Shown here piece after piece: positions 59,047-64,000 of a stretch of 64,000 nucleotides of DNA; within the stretch, counting starts at the first letter, position 1; each line of letters starts with the position of its first letter. Below the pieces are notes generated by a model. The model did no database searches, was not told where the DNA came from, and was given only the letters and a program-made list of their open reading frames with translations. Source of the DNA: Methanothermus fervidus DSM 2088. GTDB taxonomy: Archaea; Methanobacteriota; Methanobacteria; DSM-2088; Methanothermaceae. A program made the position numbers and the translations under genes. Location of the stretch: assembly GCA_000166095.1 (NCBI GenBank), contig CP002278.1, positions 1,024,001 to 1,088,000 on the forward strand, given 5' to 3'.

Positions 59047-60026
59047 TTACCACCATGCCTTGAAACTTTCATATTTTTGATCACCTAAGACATGTTTTAT
59101 TAATTTATATGCCTCTAACCTCATCAGATATTTATATGATACTCTCCTTTTGAGTTTGGGGTGTTTTATAGTTGTATCGAGCTTAGCCTGATATTCTCTA
59201 AGGAAAATTTGTTTGCCTCTATCGTTGAGCATTACACCAAGGTCTCTATCAAAATCCTTCTCAGAAATCATGCCATTATTTACTATTTTAAATATTACTT
59301 GACTAACTATTAGAGGTTTGAAAATATCCGCTATATCTAGAGCAAGTGAAAATCTCTTTTCAGCAGGTTCATGCAAAAAGCTAATAGATGGATGAAGATA
59401 AGTATGATATATTTCAGATAGTGCAGATACATATAATAATGAATTACCAAAGGATAGTAATGCATTTAATTCAGTTGTCGGTGGTCTTATTTCTCGTTTA
59501 TCCATTTTAAATCTTTTAAGGATGCTGTTAAAGCTTTGATAATAATAATTCCACATCCGCCCTTCATTGCTCATTACTTGCGCAACATCTTCTTCTACAA
59601 CCTCTTTCCCTATTATATCAATATAGCTGTCAACAGCCTTCCCTCTTTTTTGTAGTACTTCAATGATTTGAGTAAATTATGTTTAATGCCAAGAACCATC
59701 TCCCTAGCAATTTCAGATCTCTTCTTGGGATCTAAATAATACTCTGACTGTTTTACTACGACAAGTCCTGAATTAAGCTGCACACGTGGGTACAAAGATC
59801 CCTCATAATAACCATACTTATTGAAAAAATTAACAAGTACTCCCTTCTTCATCAATATAGATAATGCTCCTGATTTAATTGAAACTTTACCATAACAGTT
59901 TATCTCATTTATACGATTTATTGGGAGAGGTTTCTTAATATCCTTATTGATGAAGTATAATGTACTTCCCTGGCGGGATAATATCCCATTGGAAGTTATA
60001 TATAATGGATCTTTCACCGAAATCAC
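59047..60026 (-). pseudogene. cas1: Cas1 integrase, frameshifted
   Basis: N-terminal frame 60026-59613 (beta-sheet domain: PLYITSNGILSRQGSTLYFI) and C-terminal frame ending 59047 (ELNALLSFGNSLLYVSALSE, FLHEPAEKRFSLALDIADIF with catalytic His and Asp). Reading should go LKYYKKRGKAVDSYIDIIGK, but a six-A run at about 59646-59651 is one base short. With that base, Cas1 would be about 327 residues, the usual length. Initiation may be GTG 60017 behind AGGTGATTTC. Either mutation, sequence error or slippage. Confidence 0.88.
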
Positions 60027-60030
60027 CTAG

Positions 60031-60518
60031 TTAAATCATGCAGAATTCATAATAACTACATTTGCGACAATAAGGTTTATAAATAGCTTCAGGAGGAGAT
60101 TCCATTCTAACGACCGTTTTTATGCCCTTCAAAATTTTTTCTATTTTCGATTCCACTTCAGACGTTAGGTAGAGTTCTTCCCTTTTCTTTTCAGCGGGAT
60201 ACACCACTATTCCTCTCGCGTTTTTACCCGTAAATTTCTTTATGTACCATAAGTAATAGTAAAGCTGATACCTGACGGGTTCTTCAAGACTACTTGACTT
60301 TTTTATTTCAAAAATCGTCAGATTTTCTTATTTATGAAATCTATTGAAATTTCACCGAAATTTATGCATTTCTTTTCTCTTGAGAAACTTTTTTCATGGA
60401 GAAGTCTTCCTATAAGTATGTCGTCGTTATCATAGTTCATGTTTATCTGGTTTGCGAAGAACCATAATTTCCGCTTACAAACCATATAGTACTGGACCAT
60501 GACCCCAGTTACTTTCAT
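60031..60518 (-). pseudogene. cas4: Cas4 exonuclease, frameshifted
   Basis: About 163 residues when joined. The first part has the N-terminal cysteine (VCKRKLWFFA) and GRLLHEKSF; the second has TIFEIKKSSSLEEPVRYQLYYYLW and the C-terminal cysteines (YCRKCSYYEFC) for the 4Fe-4S cluster. The break is near 60325-60330, where one more A in a four-base A run restores the frame. Cas4 trims prespacers and checks PAMs. Confidence 0.85.
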
Positions 60519-60533
60519 GGAACCACTTTGAAC

Positions 60534-62952
60534 CTATATAATGTTCCAACCTTCCTCTTCAACAATCTCAAAACCACATGCGTAACTATAATTAACTCCA
60601 TGGATAAGATAGAAATTTTTCATATCATCTACCTTGCCTTCGCGTAGCATCTTAAGAAATAGCCATTTGTATATTCCCACAGTATTTTCAAACTTATCAG
60701 GGTCTTTTTCATTGAAAGATACAGCTGGAACTACATTAACTTTTTCAAACTTCTCATCAGTGTCCCTAATTGATAGTAAACGTGAAATTTCTTCCATGTT
60801 GTCAGTCTTAAAGCGGATAGTGTAAGGTCCTCTTTTGATGATTTCATCATATTTATTATACCCTCTTTTAAGTTTTCTATTAAAAGAAAACTTAATTTCT
60901 TCTATTTCAAGAAGGGATTTGTAAAGATTGGAGACCATTTCACTCATTTCACCGAGGGATGGCTTTCCATCTTTTATTATATCCTTTGAACACTCTATTA
61001 ACTCTTTTTTGTAAGGATAAACCCATTTACCGTTCTTAGTTTCAGCTTCTATACAAGTTTCTATGTAAACTTCTCCTACTTTATAGGGATCTTTAGATCT
61101 ATTTATTCTACCTAATCTCTGCGTTATTGCGTCTATTGGTGCTATTTCAGTAAAGAGTACATCAAAGTCTATATCTAGGGAAATTTCCACGACCTGTGTC
61201 GCTACCACGACTAATCCTCTATCCTTCCATTTTTCTTTAACCTCGATTTCATTTTCTTTTTGTTTTCTATGCTCCTTTGTGAATTGTGAATGATAAAGAA
61301 TTAGATTAGAGTTCTTATCAAACGACTCGCTTGTTCTAAAATATCCAGACTTTTCCAAGGCCCTATAAACTTCTCTTGCCTTATTGACGGTGTTAACAAC
61401 GACGAGTACCTTCTTGTTATTATTAAATTCACTTATTATGTTGTCTATTTTATCAAGAATTGAAGAATTTTCGACTTTCAATGAAAATGGTCTGTACTCA
61501 AAAAGACTTTCTTCAGTTATCAAAGTATAATTTAGATCCTTTAAAAGAATATTCTTAAGATTTTTCAGGGAATGTTGCGCTCATTATTGCAAATTTACAA
61601 CCTCGATTATTAAGTTCTTCCAATATTCTTTTTAAGACACCCAACATTTGCCAATCATATGAATGAACTTCATCGACAATTAAAAGACAGTTTTCTATAT
61701 TCAATTGAGAAAGAGGCCACTTATAAACGTTGAAAAAACTCAAAAGAAATGAATCTAAGGTACAAACTGTTATAGGTTTTGAAAAGGTTTTGTTAATTAT
61801 CTTTTCCTTCCATATTTCTTCCTGATCGTCAGCATATTCTTCTGCAAGTATAATAGAAGACGATCCATGTAATATACCGACTTTATCCTTTCCAAAATAA
61901 TCCTTAAGACGTTTATACATTGAATTGCTGGTTACCTGTGTGGGCATGGTATATATTATCTTAGTGTGTTTATTTTTGACGTTGTTTAAAGCCCATAAAA
62001 GAGCTGCTTCTGTTTTACCTTCGCCTGTTGGTATCTTTATAAAGACGTTGTCTGAACTTTCAGAAGCTTCCTTTTGGAATCCTTTTAAACCATGAAATTC
62101 ATGGCCTCTTGAAATTACTCGGGATTTTATTTTATTTATAAGTTCATTCTTAGAAATGAATTCCATGTCAAGTTCATAAAATCCAGATGAAAACCAATCT
62201 GCTCTAATTAAGTTCCCTGTGATAAAAGCATAAATTTCTTTTATTTTTTTCTTTTTTGAAAGACTAGATTGATTGAGAATACTGTTTAGATTATCAATAA
62301 TACCTTTCTCCTGAGATCCCCATGAAAAAGTGCATCTTAATAAATCGTAAGGACTCTTTGACGGCAAATTAAACTTAAATTTATAAGGACATGACTTATT
62401 AAAAAATTCTTTATAATAATTTTTATATTGTTTAGCGAATTTCAATGTCTCTTTAAAAAATGTAGGAGGTTTTAAATCCCTAAACTTTTCACTTCCGTAA
62501 ATATCATCATGAAGAAGTGTATGGTGTGTGAGTATTGAAAGTGTAATATAATCAACATCGTCGATTTTTGGCATTTCAAGATTATAAGTAAAGTAAACAG
62601 AATATAATGGGTGATATGACTTCTGTTTCTTTAAAATTTTATCATTATAAAACTCAAGAGTCCCTTTTCCTATATCATGGAAAAACACTGCGAAAAATAA
62701 GACATCTAAAAGTAATTGTTTTTCAATGTTGTGCCTTTTTGCAAATGAATCAAAAGTTTGACTATTATCATTTATAAATTTTTCCAGTGACTCCAGAGCT
62801 TCTTTTGTATGCCCTTCAAGAGTGAATGACTTTTCATTATTGGTCTTTGCTATAAGATTTACTTCAAAAAAAGAGGGATCTATATTATATAATTCCTTAA
62901 ATTTGGTTTTATGATTACTGACAAATTCCTTTAAGTCCATCATTTGCATCAT
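60534..62952 (-). pseudogene. cas3: Cas3 HD nuclease-helicase, frameshifted
   Basis: The first frame (62952-61555) has the HD motif FFHDIGKGTLEF, HHTLLHDD, Walker A IPTGEGKTEAALLW, DEVHSYDW and MSATFPEKS, then stops. The second (about 61552-60534) has LVVVNTVNKAREVYRAL, ATQVVEISLDIDFD and QRLGRINR. The break is at the five-A run around 61559-61563, where one base less joins FPEN to LKNILLKDL. Joined length is about 805 residues, normal for HD-Cas3. It degrades target DNA recruited by Cascade. Confidence 0.9.
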
Positions 62953-62998
62953 GAACCAACCTGAAATTTGATGGACTGCTCAGTATAAATTCATGGCA

Positions 62999-63699
62999 TC
63001 ATAAGAACTCTATGTTATAATGGTAGTCTTCGTCAAAGTAAAGATCCTTATTTCTGTTATATAATTTACATTGAAGACCTACAAACTCTACTATTTGGAC
63101 AAATTTAGTGGGTTTCCTAGGAATTACATTCTTATTAAAATTAAGATTGACTGAAATTATCCTAGGAGGGAATAAATTTGAATTGTCTGTTCTCAGAGGA
63201 CAATATCTAAACTCCATACCCTCTTCTAAGGTAAATACACTATGTACGATTGTGTCATTCTTTGGTTCCATGGTAATTTTTTTGGTTCTCTTATGATCAC
63301 CATCTCATCATCCATGCCAAGAGATGGAACTCTTGAAGGATACATCAAAAATTCCATCATCTTTTCCAAAAGATGGGAATCTTCTGCTGATACATAGATT
63401 AAATACTTACCTCTGTAAATTTTTTCGTGTTGGAGTATGTCTCTACCAGCTCCAGCAGACTTCCATTTTTTAAAAGTCCATGCATCATTGAATATAGAGT
63501 TTATATAAACAGGGATTATTCCAACCTGGACTTTATCAAGAAGTGCGTAATAGTCTCTCTCATTTTTACCCATGATATTTGTGAGCATGCCCACAACTTG
63601 CGTCTTTGTTGGAGCCAGGCATGTCAATTGGTAAATGGATGTCTGGGGCATCCTAAAAGAATTAATAAGGCCCTCAACAATGAATCTTACTGCCTCCAT
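62999..63699 (-). pseudogene. cas5: Cas5 (type I-B Cascade subunit), frameshifted
   Basis: From ATG 63699, the start EAVRFIVEGLINSFRMP is typical of Cas5 ferredoxin-fold proteins, and APTKTQVVGMLTNIMG follows. The first frame runs on to LPWNQRMTQSY, but the other gives ITMEPKNDTIVHSVFTLEEG, a continuing Cas5 sequence. One more A in the seven-A run at about 63268-63275 restores about 234 residues. GGTG precedes the ATG. Confidence 0.82.
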
Positions 63700-63710
63700 T
63701 TTAACACCAA

Positions 63711-64000
63711 TCATACCCAACCTTTTATATTGTCAAGGGCTTTGTTAACAGAAGTTACATTTTCTTTAAATTCAGATTTTATCTCCTCTTCATTACTGAA
63801 TATACCAGATCTTATGCCAATATAGTACTCAGCTATTATATCTTCAAATTCATCGATGACTTCCTTGATAGGACTGATGTCAATACCACCATCTTCATTT
63901 ACGTTGAGAGCATTGAGGAAAATAGGCGTGCCTGCTTTTTGCCTTGTAACAACTACAAACTTTGGTGTTAAATCATCAAGAAGCCTTGCTCTTTTTGCTC
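63711..64000 (-). CDS. cas7: Cas7 (type I-B), 5' part outside the window
   Basis: About 96 C-terminal residues: ARLLDDLTPKFVVVTRQKAG, IFLNALNVNEDGGIDISPIK and IAEYYIGIRSGIF, ending GWV. Family placement comes from its position before cas5 and from the LNALNVNEDG region. It forms the crRNA backbone of Cascade. The stop lies just before the cas5 start. No disruption is seen in this part. Confidence 0.75.
   Translation of the reverse strand, partial: AKRARLLDDLTPKFVVVTRQKAGTPIFLNALNVNEDGGIDISPIKEVIDEFEDIIAEYYIGIRSGIFSNEEEIKSEFKENVTSVNKALDNIKGWV

Noticed and set aside
59640-59655. Programmed -1 ribosomal frameshift in cas1
   Set aside because: The A run is out of phase for a classical heptamer and no downstream pseudoknot was seen. 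Similar breaks in three other cas genes make mutation or sequence error more likely.

Overview
The window is a low-GC archaeal chromosome segment (roughly one third G+C by eye). It belongs to a pseudomurein-walled methanogen of the order Methanobacteriales. The evidence is a secreted protein with pseudomurein-binding repeats, a block of methanogenesis marker genes (mmp2, mmp3, mmp6, mmp5, mmp15), a formylmethanofuran:H4MPT formyltransferase paralogue, an archaeal split glutamate synthase with an F420-hydrogenase-like subunit, Nob1, archaeal SAM synthetase, TATA/BRE promoters, and Lys/Glu/Ile-rich proteins with AGA/AGG arginine codons as in hyperthermophiles. A Methanothermus-like organism fits best, but the species cannot be proven from sequence alone.

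Layout. 1-3536 (-): an NAD-dependent epimerase (cut by the window edge) and two paralogous membrane glycosyltransferases, probably for surface glycans. 4027-6294 (+): a secreted cell-wall enzyme with glycosidase-like, pseudomurein-binding and transglutaminase-like domains. 6412-9654: radical SAM protein, MFS exporter, Nob1 and a cysteine hydrolase. 9780-15926 (+): DUF2117 protein and the methanogenesis-marker operon. 15927-21391 (-): Ftr-II, EhaR-like HAD protein, PfkB kinase, a mini ParB-like protein, ParA and a radical SAM protein. 21492-22799: DUF2142 membrane protein. 23209-27433 (+): glutamate synthase in four genes, one of which appears circularly permuted. 27430-31137: PEP-synthase-like protein, HtpX-like protease, signal-peptidase-like protein and AroD. 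31279-34247 (+): amt (frameshifted)-glnK-glnA behind an NrpR-type operator. 34332-44460 (+): APC permease, FIST protein, SAM synthetase, IleRS, PurL and a frameshifted polyprenol-kinase-like gene. 44650-51060 (-): a very large secreted CobN-like protein, CbiB and a CYTH protein.

From about 49.5 kb the window becomes accessory in character. It carries an orphan ATP-synthase proteolipid gene, a TSUP permease of foreign composition with a gene remnant, a KaiC-like/HTH pair, pilin-like secreted proteins, DedA and Sua5. Scattered among these are copies of a CRISPR leader with solitary CRISPR repeats and two one-spacer CRISPR arrays in inverted orientation. The end of the window (58.7-64 kb, -) is a type I-B cas operon, cas7-cas5-cas3-cas4-cas1-cas2; cas5, cas3, cas4 and cas1 each need one frameshift, all at adenine-rich stretches.

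The strongest unexplained signal is that CRISPR repeats sit directly before the ribosome-binding sites of three genes (CYTH, atpK, cas2). Elsewhere repeats form the 3' ends of two other genes. Together with the damaged cas genes this suggests an eroding CRISPR system whose leader-repeat units have been scattered and may now act as promoters or processing sites for cellular genes. Other points of interest are the permuted FrhB-like protein, the three-domain wall enzyme, the CobN homologue with substituted conserved residues, and a ParB-like N-terminal peptide on a 94-residue protein beside ParA. No rRNA or tRNA gene was recognised.
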